Counted from the stretch's first letter, positions 8,008 through 17,664 are shown. The stretch is 64,000 nt of DNA from JBMYZL01 sp965661765 (GCA_965661765.1 CBFIFE010000008.1:1-64000); one strand, 5' to 3'. Program-made: numbers and translations. Notes: a model not told the origin generated them from the sequence alone.

Positions 8008-9535
8008 CCTGAGCACACCACAACGGCAGCACATTGCGGGGTTGGTGATTTTTCTCGCCCTCAACATCGGCCGGACCATCCGGGCATTTTTCCCGATTCT
8101 CATCGCCCTGACCGTCGCGGAGAACACACGCCTGGCCATCGCGGCCGGAAGCATCGCACTGGGTGTTCTCGTGGTGGTGTTCACCGTGTTGGAATTTTTG
8201 CGCTTTCGCTACCATGTGGAAAAGGACAACGTGCTGGTGGTCACCCGCGGTGTGATCCGCCGCGAGCGCTTGGAGATCCCCTTCAGCCGAATTCAAGCGG
8301 TGCACTTGACCCGGTCGGTTCTCCAGCGGTTGATGGGGCTTACAGGTGTATCGATTGACACCGCGGGCAGTGCCGAAAGTGAGTTGCAAATTCGCGCCCT
8401 TCGATCCGCAGAAGCCCATGCCCTTCGTCAGCTTCTCAGCCCGCACCCCTCACACATCGCCCAGCCTGAAGCCGGTTCGACAGCCACGCGCACGCCTGCG
8501 CCCGGCTCCTCGGTTTTGTCAGCTTCGCCAACCGAGGCAGCGAGCGATCGGCCTTTGTTTGCCTTGTCGAGCCGCGACCTCCTGCGCATCGGGTTGACCA
8601 TGAACCACTTCCGCAACGGGATGATTGCCTTTGGGGGCGTGGTGGGCCTCGGCGGCCAGGTGACCGATTTGATTGTGGGGCGCATTGAAGCCTTGCCAGC
8701 CTGGCAGGTCACGCTCTTCGGCCTGCTGAGCGGTCTGCTGTGGTTTGCGGGCATTTTCTTCTTCGCAGGCCTGGGCATTTTCATCAGCATGTTGCTGGCA
8801 TGGGTGCAATTCCATGGGTTGCGGCTGACCTTGGCCGGTGATCGCTTGGAGCTGGCCTCGGGGTTGTTGAAGCGCAATGAATTTGCCATTTTGCTGCGCA
8901 AAGTCCAAATCCTGCGCTGGCGCAGCTCCTGGCTTCAGCGTGCTTTCGGCCTCGAGTCGTTGTCCATTTTGCAGGCACGCGCATCCTCCGAAGCGGACGA
9001 AAAAGCGGTCAAAATGGTGGTGCCCGGATTGCGTCCTGCAGATACGCGGGCCTTGTTGGCCATTTTCACTGACATCGACCCATCGAGTGCGGGATTTCGC
9101 GAAATCCGACCGATTCCCTTTCACTTGTGGTTGATGCGGTTTGCCTACGCCTTGCCGCTGGCTCTGCCGGCCCTCGCCCTCCTCACTTTGGCAGGGTGGA
9201 CGATCTTGCCTTTGTTGTTGTTGGGCGCTGGTTTGCCTTTTGCTTGGCATGCGGGGCGCTGGGCGCATGAGGCCCGCATGGTTCGAACCGATGGTCATGT
9301 GGTTTGGGTTTATGAGGGTTGGTGGAACCAAACCCGGTCCTTCCTTCAACCCCATCAACTCCAACGCATCAGCGTCACGCAGCATTTCTTGCAATCGCGA
9401 CGTGGTTCCGCCCACCTTCATCTGCACACCGCAGCAGGCACCTCCACTTTGCGCCACATTGATGCCCAAACGGCTCATGCCCTTGCCGACGAATTCCTCG
9501 CCCGGGTTGAGACCCACCGCGGACCTTGGATGTGA
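8000..9535 (+). CDS. Membrane PH-domain protein, YdbT-like
   Basis: An approximately 511-residue membrane protein with repeated bPH2 domains: one after the first helix pair (ENTR to RREIP-like block RRERLEIPFSRIQAVHLTRS), a second (RLELASGLLKRNEFAILLRKVQ) and a third near the C-terminus (WNQTRSFLQPHQLQRISV). Each is preceded by paired membrane helices. The start is uncertain: GTG at 8000 gives an 8-base overlap with the YdbS-like gene, while an in-frame ATG at 7955 would give a 53-base overlap. It forms a two-gene operon with its upstream neighbour and converges with the HTH regulator genes. Confidence 0.75.
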   Translation: MIDLSTPQRQHIAGLVIFLALNIGRTIRAFFPILIALTVAENTRLAIAAGSIALGVLVVVFTVLEFLRFRYHVEKDNVLVVTRGVIRRERLEIPFSRIQAVHLTRSVLQRLMGLTGVSIDTAGSAESELQIRALRSAEAHALRQLLSPHPSHIAQPEAGSTATRTPAPGSSVLSASPTEAASDRPLFALSSRDLLRIGLTMNHFRNGMIAFGGVVGLGGQVTDLIVGRIEALPAWQVTLFGLLSGLLWFAGIFFFAGLGIFISMLLAWVQFHGLRLTLAGDRLELASGLLKRNEFAILLRKVQILRWRSSWLQRAFGLESLSILQARASSEADEKAVKMVVPGLRPADTRALLAIFTDIDPSSAGFREIRPIPFHLWLMRFAYALPLALPALALLTLAGWTILPLLLLGAGLPFAWHAGRWAHEARMVRTDGHVVWVYEGWWNQTRSFLQPHQLQRISVTQHFLQSRRGSAHLHLHTAAGTSTLRHIDAQTAHALADEFLARVETHRGPWM

Positions 9536-9584
9536 ACGGGGACGGCTTCGCCCACGAGTTGGGACCGGAACGGCTTGCGGTAGG

Positions 9585-10367
9585 TCAAAGTTTGCCAAGC
9601 AACTTCTGGATTTCGAAGTTGAGGTCTTCTTCAGAGGTCAATTGCATCTTGCGACGAATCGATGAGCGCAAATTGTACAAGTAGCTGGGCGTGCAGCTCA
9701 TGTGCTGAGCGATGGTGTTGACGGGCAGGTGTTGGGCGAGATGGCGGGCGAGCTCTTGTTCGGATTTTGTTAATGTATGCCAAATCTTCACATCCACAAC
9801 CTCTGAATCGTCTTCCTGCCTTGCCTTGAATGCTCTCCACGCTTCACGCGCTGAATTCGTCCAATCTCCAGTACGGATCGCCTGCTGCAATCCCTGCCAT
9901 TGTGGCAAAACTTGACGGTGGTTTTGCCGCTTGAGCCACGCGTACCCGCCTGCCAAAAGTATCCACATTAGGACTGCGAAACCGAACAAGAATTGCCACA
10001 ACTGCCGCTCGGATGCCGTCATCAAGGCACGCGTTTGGGATGCATCGAGTGGAACGTTGAGGGATTGAGGAGCGTGGTTGTAGTCCTGGGTCAATGTAGG
10101 TTTAGACTGTTGGTAAAGGGACCACAGGGCACTATCTGACACCTGCGCCCAAGCGGGGCGTGTTTCGAAGGGCATCAGCGGTGCCTTCAAGGTGAGAGGG
10201 AGGTCTGGCCGTGGCGAATCTGGTGCCGCTTGCCAGGCAGCCACACCGTCGAGCCATTCTTGTTGCGCTTCGATTTCAATCCAGTGCATCAGCGAATCGG
10301 CTGGAGGTTGTGCGCCACCACATGCGAGGCAGTGGATCATGCAGATGAGCAAAAATGCAAATTTCAT
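9585..10367 (-). CDS. Membrane-anchored regulator with C-terminal LuxR-like HTH
   Basis: A 260-residue protein. It has an N-terminal signal or lipoprotein-like segment (FAFLLICMIHCLACGG), an exported domain of about 110 residues, one transmembrane helix near residues 125-145, and a cytoplasmic part ending in a winged or LuxR-like HTH (LTKSEQELARHLAQ, then NTIAQHMSCTPSYLYNLRSS, then IRRKM). Its ATG overlaps the stop of the upstream gene (ATGA). Architecture and order match the upstream gene, suggesting two subunits or a duplicated sensor. It would pass an envelope signal directly to DNA. The target and ligand are unknown. Confidence 0.6.
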   Translation of the reverse strand: MKFAFLLICMIHCLACGGAQPPADSLMHWIEIEAQQEWLDGVAAWQAAPDSPRPDLPLTLKAPLMPFETRPAWAQVSDSALWSLYQQSKPTLTQDYNHAPQSLNVPLDASQTRALMTASERQLWQFLFGFAVLMWILLAGGYAWLKRQNHRQVLPQWQGLQQAIRTGDWTNSAREAWRAFKARQEDDSEVVDVKIWHTLTKSEQELARHLAQHLPVNTIAQHMSCTPSYLYNLRSSIRRKMQLTSEEDLNFEIQKLLGKL

Positions 10368-11926
10368 TTCAGGTTCGATTGCAGCCATTCATCGAGTTGG
10401 ACTTCTTTGCGAAGGTTCAGCCGTTGCCGAATGTCCCGACGCGCTTGGTAGATGCGCTGCACTGAGAGATTTTCTGTGGTTGCGAGTTGCTTCGTGGTTT
10501 TTCCTTGTGCCAAACCCAGCGCCACCTTGCGTTCCAGCTCCGACCAATCCGCCATCAGTTCGTCGCTCAAGTCTTTTGCCTCGGTTGCGGATCGGGCCAT
10601 CAGGACTTCAAACGCGGCAGCGGCCTTTCGGCGTTGAATTTGGGTCACGGATTCACCCTGGTTCTGTTTCGGGACGGCGGACTGGATCTGGTCCATCAAG
10701 AACGCAGGATCTCGACGCTGCATACGCCACTGTTGCCCAGGAACACTGCTGAAAATGGCTGCGGCAACCAGAACAGCAAGCCCCAAGGCGCCACAAGCGA
10801 TCCATTTCCAGAGCGCGCCACCTGCAGCGGCGACAGCTGCATTGAGCGAATGTGCCTGCACAACTGGATCCTTGCAGCGGCCGATGTTCAGACCTTTCAT
10901 GTCGAAAGGAAGCGGCGCAAGCGATCGCCACTGCGCCAACCAATTTTCTTGCGACTCAGGCGCCCCGGCGCCAAACAGTACAGAATTGACGCCTAAAGTG
11001 GCAGATTTGTCGGCCGCATTCAAGTCCGCCACCCAACGATCGAAACGCGGACGCAAGGCCAGCGCTGTGGTTTCATCCCCAATCCATTGGAGGTATGCAG
11101 TGAGGATTTGGACGCCCACTGATTTGCGTTCCTCAAACATGTCATTGCGCGGTTCCACATTCGCGAAGCACGACCTCGCCCGGATTTGATCGTCTAAAGC
11201 CATGCACACCTTCAATTCAGTCAGGTGAAGCATCTGCGAAGTGACGGTTGTCCAGGATGCATCCAAGCCATTCGCCTCAGCTTGTTGTACCCGTTCTTGG
11301 CCGTTTTGACACCACTGCAAGGCTTCTCCACAATGCCCCAATTCCAAGTGAAGTTCCGCCATGTTATTGAATCCCTCCGCATTCTGTTGCTCTGGGGCCA
11401 ATTCCAAGGACATCATGAGTGCATCAATGGCATGTTGCGGCTCGCCCAACAATACCCAAGTTGAACTGAGTGCGATCCATGCCGAAGCGGCGTAGGACTG
11501 CGGGGAGTCCTCACTGAGTTCCACAGCGGTTTCAAACCATAGCCTCGCCGCGTTCAAATTGTCCTTCCTGAACTCACAGATGCCGGCCAAATGCGCCAAC
11601 ATTCCGGTTTGCATGACACAACCGCTCTCGTGCTTTAAATCATCCAAAAAGGGCTCGTACGCATAGTTCTCGAGCATCACAGCTCCCTGTAGCATCATGT
11701 AAGTTGCCAGTTCCAAGCTGTCACAAGAGGACGTGTCCGAGTGACGCTGCCACAAGGCATCCCCCGTCGCAATGAGCGCTGTGGGGTTGTACTCAGCAGC
11801 GATGAGAGCCGAAGTCATCTGCTCGGCAAGGGAAAGGGAGGTGGACTGCCCCCACAAACCCTGGACACATGAAAACAAGCCGATTGCGGCCAGAAGACGA
11901 GACGTGAACAGTGCACTCCGAGACAT
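10364..11926 (-). CDS. TPR sensor with transmembrane helix and C-terminal HTH
   Basis: A 520-residue protein. It has a signal peptide (ends near GLWGQ), a periplasmic region of TPR-like helical pairs (around residues 85-250, with ESCVMQ-type units such as AEGFNNMAELHLELGHCGEA), a transmembrane helix near residues 370-390 (IACGALGLAVLVAAAIF), and a cytoplasmic tail. The tail carries a LuxR-like HTH (WSELERKVALGLAQGKTTK, then LATTENLSVQRIYQARRDI). This layout is a known Bacteroidota type of one-protein transmembrane regulator. The gene overlaps the next regulator by 4 bases and diverges from the FISUMP surface protein, with an inverted repeat between them. Confidence 0.65.
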   Translation of the reverse strand: MSRSALFTSRLLAAIGLFSCVQGLWGQSTSLSLAEQMTSALIAAEYNPTALIATGDALWQRHSDTSSCDSLELATYMMLQGAVMLENYAYEPFLDDLKHESGCVMQTGMLAHLAGICEFRKDNLNAARLWFETAVELSEDSPQSYAASAWIALSSTWVLLGEPQHAIDALMMSLELAPEQQNAEGFNNMAELHLELGHCGEALQWCQNGQERVQQAEANGLDASWTTVTSQMLHLTELKVCMALDDQIRARSCFANVEPRNDMFEERKSVGVQILTAYLQWIGDETTALALRPRFDRWVADLNAADKSATLGVNSVLFGAGAPESQENWLAQWRSLAPLPFDMKGLNIGRCKDPVVQAHSLNAAVAAAGGALWKWIACGALGLAVLVAAAIFSSVPGQQWRMQRRDPAFLMDQIQSAVPKQNQGESVTQIQRRKAAAAFEVLMARSATEAKDLSDELMADWSELERKVALGLAQGKTTKQLATTENLSVQRIYQARRDIRQRLNLRKEVQLDEWLQSNLK

Positions 11927-11968
11927 TCCTTAAAAAAGTCCCAAAAATAGGTGTTCGCTCATATTTGG

Positions 11969-12029
11969 ATGTGTGATGCACTTCACAGCATGATGTGATA
12001 GGGTGTCAGATTCGTTGTGCATCACACAT
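11969..12029. promoter_or_regulatory. 13-bp perfect inverted repeat in divergent intergenic region
   Basis: ATGTGTGATGCAC at 11969-11981 is matched by its exact reverse complement GTGCATCACACAT at 12017-12029, separated by 35 bases. A further TGATGTGA sits in the spacer at 11991-11998. The element lies between the HTH regulator pair (minus) and the FISUMP surface gene (plus, ATG at 12111). It fits either a two-site operator bound by a dimer or tetramer, or a long stem in the surface-gene leader. Operator seems likelier because the spacing is large and there is no T-tract. Confidence 0.5.
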
Positions 12030-12110
12030 TTATTCACGTGTTTTGAGGGAGGGCTGTGTTTGTCTCGTCGTTTCTTTGCGGGGTTAAGTCGAATAAATGC
12101 CCTCTTTCGC

Positions 12111-14753
12111 ATGAATTTTCCTCAATCCCGTATTGTTCTGTTGCTCGTGGCGCTTTTGCCATTGGGAGCAATTACAGCACAGCAGCAAGTCGCTGTGGTG
12201 TCGGACGAATCTGGAAACAAAGTATTTCTTCGCATCGATCCGCTGTTGTTGCGTGGTGATTTGGACACGTTGTATGCGTCATTCGGTGATCTGCAAGACC
12301 AAATTGACAATTTGTCCTGGGCTGATGTCCTGGAAAATGGCACTTCCCCTGGGATCGATGTCAATTTCTTCGGGTTTGACGCGACAGGCTTGGGCCAGGT
12401 GACCACAACGGGTACATTGACGGGTGACAGTTTGGTGCTCAACAAAGACGCCGCGATTACAGGGCGATTGAATGTCTCTGGTGTGACAACTTTGAATGAT
12501 TCCCTGATGGTGCAAGGAACAGTCGTGTTGAACGACTCGCTGCGTGTGGTGAAGGCAACCTCCTTAGGGTCTCGCTTGCATGTGACTGGGGTGACCGCGC
12601 TTGGCGATTCGCTTCACGTTGTGGGCAATGTGGATTTGGATGCACTCTTTCACGTTGATGGAGCGGCCACTTTCGGGAGCACCGTGACGGTGACGGGTGA
12701 AACCACGCTCATGGACACGTTGCAAGCGCAAAGCGCGGCATTGCTCGATGATTCTCTTCGGGTCGGGGGCAACACGCACCTTCAACAAGACTTGCAGGTG
12801 GATGGGAGCACCAATATTGGCGGTTCGCTGAGCGTCACTGGGCCGACGTCGCTGAGCGGGACGCTCAACGTCACAGGGGTCACTTCACTCGGCGATTCAC
12901 TGCAAGTCACAGGGGCATCTGATTTTGCAGGCAACCTCAATGTCGACGGCAACACCACGTTGAATGCTGTTCGGATGGATGGCGACCTGGAGCTCAACGG
13001 CAACGCCAACATCTCGGATTCGCTCGTTGTGGTTGGCGCTGCGGACTTCAGTTCTACCGTGGACGTTGCCGGCGCCACCACGCTCAACGCTTCATTGGAC
13101 GTCAATGGCGTCACTTCGTTGAATGACTCGTTGCATGTGAGCGGAGGTGTGGATATCGACAGCAACCTCAATGTCGACGGCCACACGACATTGAACACCT
13201 CGACCCTCAACGGTGCAACCACAGTCGCCGGTATGAGCACATTCAGCGACGAGGTCAACTTCAACGACACGATTCACGCAAATGCACCAGCGATGTTCAG
13301 TGATTCCGTCATGATGACAGGTGGAGCAAGTGTGGGAGGCACCCTTTCCGTTTCTGAGTTGATCATCGACGGCGTCACCATTCCCGCGCTCGACAACACC
13401 GATGCGTTGCCTGAAGGAGACAGCAACCTCTACTTTACGGCGGATCGGGAAGCTGCATTGCAGGACCAAATCGATGCGGCGGCGGAGCGAGAAGCCGCAA
13501 TGCAGAACCAAATTGACGCCGCGGATTCAGTCAATCAAGTCTTGACGACGACGCTGAGCAACTTGCTCAATCAGTTGTTCGATCCAGCAACCGTGACGAC
13601 AGGCAGCGCAACGAGTGTGTCAGCATTTACTGCGAATTTGAACGCGACTTATGATGACGGCGGCGCGGAAGTCGATGATGCGGGGTTCATGCTGTCCTCG
13701 AACAGCGATTTGTCCGATTCGACAGAATATTCGACCACCATTTCCGGTTCACTGGCAGAGGCCGTCGCGAGTTTGTCGAAGGGCACCACGTATTACTACC
13801 GTGGTTATGTTGAGACCCTCATGGGGCGCGCTGTGGGTGACACTCAGAGCTTCACCACCATCGGTGACGCCGTGGTGGGCTCATCTTCCTCAAGCAATGT
13901 AACGAAGACGGATGCCACGCTCAGCTCGAGCATCACCTCTGCTGGTGGTGGAACGGTTTCGCAGGCAGGCTTCCAATATGGCACTACGACGAGTTGGTCA
14001 TCCGCTTCCACGGTCACTTCGAGTTCCACTTCGGGGAGCTTTTCGAAGAGCATCACTGGCTTGGCTGAGGGCACCACTTATTACTTCAGGCCCTTCGTCA
14101 CAAATGAGGCGGGGACCGCTTACGGGTCCTCCCAGAGCTTCACCACAGATTCTGGGCCTTGCACTGTGGAATCGGTTGCCTATGAAGGTTTCACCTACAA
14201 CACAGTAGAAATTGGGGACCAGTGCTGGTTCCAAGAGCGTCTTCAAAATACGAATTTCAGAAATGGCGACCCCATCGCACAGGGTCCTGGTGATTATTCC
14301 AATCCGGGGCCTGTTTACTATGTTTTCAATGATGAAACACATGGGGACATTCATTACTATAACTTCTTTGCAATTGATGATGCTCGTGGCCTTTGTCCAT
14401 CGGGATGGCATGTGCCGAGTCTTTCGGAATTCGAGACCATGGGCAGCCTTTATTCCACCGAGGCTGATTGGTCCGATGCCGCATTTTTGGCTCCAATCGG
14501 CAGCAATAGTTCTGGCTTTTCACTTCTGCCAAACCAGGGTTGGGTGAGGGACGGAAAAGGGTTTGCCTCTACTGAAGTTGAGAATACAATTGCTACATAC
14601 ATTGCAACTACTTCACAACCGACATCTGTACCCTTTGGTTCACCTGAGGATTTTTTTGTGTCTATGAATTTCAGGGATGGCGCAATGGATACTTGGAACA
14701 CCACCAGTATTGACGATAAAGGGGTTGGGGTGCGTTGCTTGATGGACGACTGA
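12111..14753 (+). CDS. Surface protein: tandem beta-repeat stalk, two Fn3-like domains, FISUMP domain
   Basis: An 880-residue exported protein. The ATG at 12111 begins a clear signal peptide (ends at ITAQ); the frame opens further upstream but over the regulatory repeat. Residues 95-445 are roughly 12- to 13-residue repeats of the pattern LxVxGxTTLxDSL (for example LNVTGVTSLGDSLQV), expected to form a beta-solenoid stalk. A short coiled-coil-like stretch follows (AALQDQIDAAAEREAAMQ). Two related Fn3-like domains then end in YYYRGYVETL and YYFRPFVTNEAGT. The C-terminal 190 residues are a FISUMP domain (GDQCWFQERLQNTNF, ARGLCPSGWHVPS). There is no T9SS domain. Probably an adhesin or display protein; ligand unknown. 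Confidence 0.7.
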   Translation: MNFPQSRIVLLLVALLPLGAITAQQQVAVVSDESGNKVFLRIDPLLLRGDLDTLYASFGDLQDQIDNLSWADVLENGTSPGIDVNFFGFDATGLGQVTTTGTLTGDSLVLNKDAAITGRLNVSGVTTLNDSLMVQGTVVLNDSLRVVKATSLGSRLHVTGVTALGDSLHVVGNVDLDALFHVDGAATFGSTVTVTGETTLMDTLQAQSAALLDDSLRVGGNTHLQQDLQVDGSTNIGGSLSVTGPTSLSGTLNVTGVTSLGDSLQVTGASDFAGNLNVDGNTTLNAVRMDGDLELNGNANISDSLVVVGAADFSSTVDVAGATTLNASLDVNGVTSLNDSLHVSGGVDIDSNLNVDGHTTLNTSTLNGATTVAGMSTFSDEVNFNDTIHANAPAMFSDSVMMTGGASVGGTLSVSELIIDGVTIPALDNTDALPEGDSNLYFTADREAALQDQIDAAAEREAAMQNQIDAADSVNQVLTTTLSNLLNQLFDPATVTTGSATSVSAFTANLNATYDDGGAEVDDAGFMLSSNSDLSDSTEYSTTISGSLAEAVASLSKGTTYYYRGYVETLMGRAVGDTQSFTTIGDAVVGSSSSSNVTKTDATLSSSITSAGGGTVSQAGFQYGTTTSWSSASTVTSSSTSGSFSKSITGLAEGTTYYFRPFVTNEAGTAYGSSQSFTTDSGPCTVESVAYEGFTYNTVEIGDQCWFQERLQNTNFRNGDPIAQGPGDYSNPGPVYYVFNDETHGDIHYYNFFAIDDARGLCPSGWHVPSLSEFETMGSLYSTEADWSDAAFLAPIGSNSSGFSLLPNQGWVRDGKGFASTEVENTIATYIATTSQPTSVPFGSPEDFFVSMNFRDGAMDTWNTTSIDDKGVGVRCLMDD

Positions 14754-14765
14754 CCCAAATGAACA

Positions 14766-14809
14766 TGCCCGAGGTGCGGAGGAATTCTTATTCCTCTTGA
14801 CCTCGGGCA
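14766..14809. terminator. Strong bidirectional terminator hairpin
   Basis: TGCCCGAGGT at 14766-14775 pairs exactly with ACCTCGGGCA at 14800-14809. Nested inside, GAGGAAT pairs with ATTCCTC around a TCTT loop. It lies between two convergent stop codons (14753 and 14821) and should end transcripts from both sides. Confidence 0.8.
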
Positions 14810-14820
14810 AATTCATCAAG

Positions 14821-17664
14821 TTACTCAGTGCGCCGCATGATTTCGAGGGTGCCCGTGCAGTAATCGCGAAGCTCCGGCGTCGTGCCGCAATCCAGGTCGA
14901 TTGTCTCCAGCGTGTAATAGTACATGCCATCGGCCAGCGGATCGCCGTTTTCGTCCTCGCCGGCGAAAGGCTCCTTGTCGTGCCGTTGGACATACACGCG
15001 CTTGCCCCAACGATTGAAAATCGACAGTTCGTAGCGCAGGCATTCGTTCGCCACGCCGTTGAACTGCAGGATTTCGTTGTCGCCGTCACGGTTGGGCGTG
15101 ATGACATTGGGGATGTAGAAATTGGCCAAATCAAACTCGCTCTCCAATTCCTCCACCTGCGTCACCCCGTACGTACACCCAAACTCGTCGGTGAGCTCGA
15201 GCTCAATCGAATACGTGCCCGTCGTCATGAAGGGATAATCCGCGATCGCGGCCACCTCCACCAGGTCCCCATCGAACGACCACGCATAAGTCAACAACCC
15301 CTCATCGCTCAGCGCGTTCGGCGTCAGCACCACCCGGTTGCACTTGATCTCGGGCGTGAAGGCCAGGTCGTCAAACGGCTCGGGGATGATGTACGCTGAA
15401 GTGGTCGAGCCGCCGCATCCAAATTGGTCAAAGTACGTGTACGTGACTTCGTAATTGCCAGGGCTCGCAGCGGTGTGGTTCAACTGCCCACCGTCCACAA
15501 AGGGTCCGCTGAGTGTACCACCCGGAGGCACAGGGTCAATTGGGATGGTGGTCAGCTCGGGGCAGTAACTCGGAGCGATGTTGGGGCTGACGAAGGGGAT
15601 GTCCTGCACGGCGAGGTTGACCGTGTAGTTGCTGTCGCAGCCGAGGGTTGTCACGTTTTCGAAGAAGTACGTGCCGGCGTTGGACACGCTTGAGCCGTCG
15701 GGCAGGGTGTAACTGTCCCCGTTGCAAATGGTCTCATTGAGCACCAGTTCATAGGCCGGTTGCAAAGTCAAGTTCAAAATGATGCTGCTGTCGCATCCCC
15801 AAACCGACTGCAAATTGAACGCAAACACCCCCGATTCCTCGGCGAGGTCCCCATCAGGCAAGACGTAGGGTTCGTTCGAACAAAGCGTCGCTTCGATGAG
15901 CTCATCCTCATATGCGGGATGCACGGTGATGTCATACTGCGCGGTGCTGTCGCAACCCGTTACCGCAGAGGTGTACACGATTTCGTAAATGCCGGTGGTG
16001 TCGGCTTGGCCACCACCGGGAATGTTGACGTATTGCCCCTCGCAGATGTCGTAGGCATACTCGGTGTAAATCGTCGGAACGACCTCCGCAACGGTGGTGA
16101 TTGTGCTGTCGCAGCCGGCAATGGCAGAAGGCAACACCGTCACATATGTTCCGGATTCGGTCACCAAGGTCGTGTCGTCTGGCAAGTAGAACGGATCGTC
16201 CTGGCAAATGGTGATTTCTTGGCTCAGCTGGTACAAAGGTGTCTCAATGAGGTCGGTCAGGATGATGCTGTCGCAACCGGCGACGCTGACGAGAGAGCTG
16301 GTGTAGTCGCCTGGGGTCTCCGCAATCACGCCGTCTGGCAAGACGTAGGTGCTGCCCTCGCAGAAATAGATTTCTTGAGCCACGGTGATGGCGTATCCCA
16401 CAGTGACGGTGGTGTCTGTGCTGCAACCGGTTGTGGTGCCTGTGATGGTGTAGGTGGTGGTTTCTTCTGGGGTGGCGATGACGGTGCTGCCAAAAGTTGT
16501 ATTCAAGCCGGTGGCCGGGGTCCACTGGTAAGCATTTGCTCCCGTGACCGTGATGACGGCTTGCTCGTCGTTGCAGGTGGTGGGGTAGGGGGGATCGATG
16601 GTCAAGACGGGATAAGGCACGACCACCACGGTGACGTCCACGGTGTCCTCGCATTCTGGGGTAGTCACGTAAATCGAATATGTGGTGGTGGAATCGGGCG
16701 ACGCGACAACTTCGTTGCTGTTCGGGTCGCTGATGCCATCGGCTGGCAACCATTCATAGGTGTCTGCACCTTCCAAGGCGATGTTCACTTCGCCGCCTTC
16801 GCAAAAGAAGGGGTTTGCCGGTGAGATGCTCAATCCGATGCCGCCGATGGGGGTGATGGTGACCGATCCATCGCCGGAGACGTTGCCCGCCACGCAGCTT
16901 CCTCCCGGCGGGGTGAGGCTTGAACCACCGCCGCCGCCGCCGCCACCCACGGAACTGGTGAACGTCACACAGTCCGATCCACCGCCGCCGCCGCCGAACC
17001 GACCGCCACCTCCACCGCCTCCGGGTGCATTGCTGCCGCAGGGATCAGAACCGCCGTCGCCTCCAGCACCGATCACCCCGTTCGCACCCGAGTTGCCGCC
17101 GGCGGCCCAGGCTGCCCCGCCGAAGCCGCCCATGAAGGCAGTGCCCGGCCCGCCGCCATCTCCAAATGTATTCTCGCCGGCCACGCCGGAGCTGCATCCG
17201 CCGTTGCCCCCATCGCCATCGGACGTTCCGCCGCCCATGCCCCCACCGCCGGCAGCAATCGCCAGCCGGTCGCCCAATCCATAGGGGGCTTGGCGAATGT
17301 CGGACCCCCCGCCGCCCCCGCAGGAACGCGAAGCAAAAGGCGAGGCATTCGCGCCATCCCCACCGCCATTCCATCCCCCGGCAAAACATTCGCCTTCGCC
17401 ACCGACACGCACCTCCAACACGTCACCCGACATCACATCGAGGGTGGCGGTGACTGTGGCACCGTTGCCGCCATTCGCTCCGCCACCGGCCCCGCCTTTG
17501 AGGGTGACCTGGATTTGGCTCACACAAGGCGGAACGGTATAGGTTTGAACAGCTCCTGTGTAGTTGAATGTCACCGCTTCCTGAGCGAAAGCCCCAGAAG
17601 AAATGCCGAAGAATAACAAGGTCAAAACCTTGAAGGTGAGGACGAAACGGAGGTTCTTGTTCAT
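14821..17664 (-). CDS. Glycine-rich gliding-motility-type adhesin with CHU_C (T9SS type B) C-terminus
   Basis: A 947-residue exported protein. The ATG at 17664 starts a signal peptide (ends at GAFAQ); the open frame upstream overlaps the divergent cytidine deaminase and was rejected. Residues 25-225 form a glycine-rich domain opening PPCVSQIQVTLKGGAGGG, with long Gly runs. Ig/PKD-like modules follow, then about five modules of about 75 residues, each ending in a GCDS motif. The last 90 or so residues (NVITPNRDGDNE, LSIFNRWGKRVY, DGMYYYTLE) are the gliding-motility-associated C-terminal domain, a T9SS type B signal. Probably a long surface adhesin. A TAATTTGG box (17673-17680, minus) sits 8 bases before the ATG. 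Confidence 0.82.
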   Translation of the reverse strand: MNKNLRFVLTFKVLTLLFFGISSGAFAQEAVTFNYTGAVQTYTVPPCVSQIQVTLKGGAGGGANGGNGATVTATLDVMSGDVLEVRVGGEGECFAGGWNGGGDGANASPFASRSCGGGGGSDIRQAPYGLGDRLAIAAGGGGMGGGTSDGDGGNGGCSSGVAGENTFGDGGGPGTAFMGGFGGAAWAAGGNSGANGVIGAGGDGGSDPCGSNAPGGGGGGGRFGGGGGGSDCVTFTSSVGGGGGGGGSSLTPPGGSCVAGNVSGDGSVTITPIGGIGLSISPANPFFCEGGEVNIALEGADTYEWLPADGISDPNSNEVVASPDSTTTYSIYVTTPECEDTVDVTVVVVPYPVLTIDPPYPTTCNDEQAVITVTGANAYQWTPATGLNTTFGSTVIATPEETTTYTITGTTTGCSTDTTVTVGYAITVAQEIYFCEGSTYVLPDGVIAETPGDYTSSLVSVAGCDSIILTDLIETPLYQLSQEITICQDDPFYLPDDTTLVTESGTYVTVLPSAIAGCDSTITTVAEVVPTIYTEYAYDICEGQYVNIPGGGQADTTGIYEIVYTSAVTGCDSTAQYDITVHPAYEDELIEATLCSNEPYVLPDGDLAEESGVFAFNLQSVWGCDSSIILNLTLQPAYELVLNETICNGDSYTLPDGSSVSNAGTYFFENVTTLGCDSNYTVNLAVQDIPFVSPNIAPSYCPELTTIPIDPVPPGGTLSGPFVDGGQLNHTAASPGNYEVTYTYFDQFGCGGSTTSAYIIPEPFDDLAFTPEIKCNRVVLTPNALSDEGLLTYAWSFDGDLVEVAAIADYPFMTTGTYSIELELTDEFGCTYGVTQVEELESEFDLANFYIPNVITPNRDGDNEILQFNGVANECLRYELSIFNRWGKRVYVQRHDKEPFAGEDENGDPLADGMYYYTLETIDLDCGTTPELRDYCTGTLEIMRRTE

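Noticed and set aside
12003..12110. Upstream extension of the FISUMP surface protein
   Set aside because: The extra 36 residues are not signal-like and cover one arm of the 13-bp inverted repeat; the ATG at 12111 begins a proper signal peptide.
16760..17284. A proline-rich open frame with long Pro runs
   Set aside because: It is the reverse reading of the glycine-rich domain of the adhesin at 14821-17664; Gly codons give Pro on the opposite strand.
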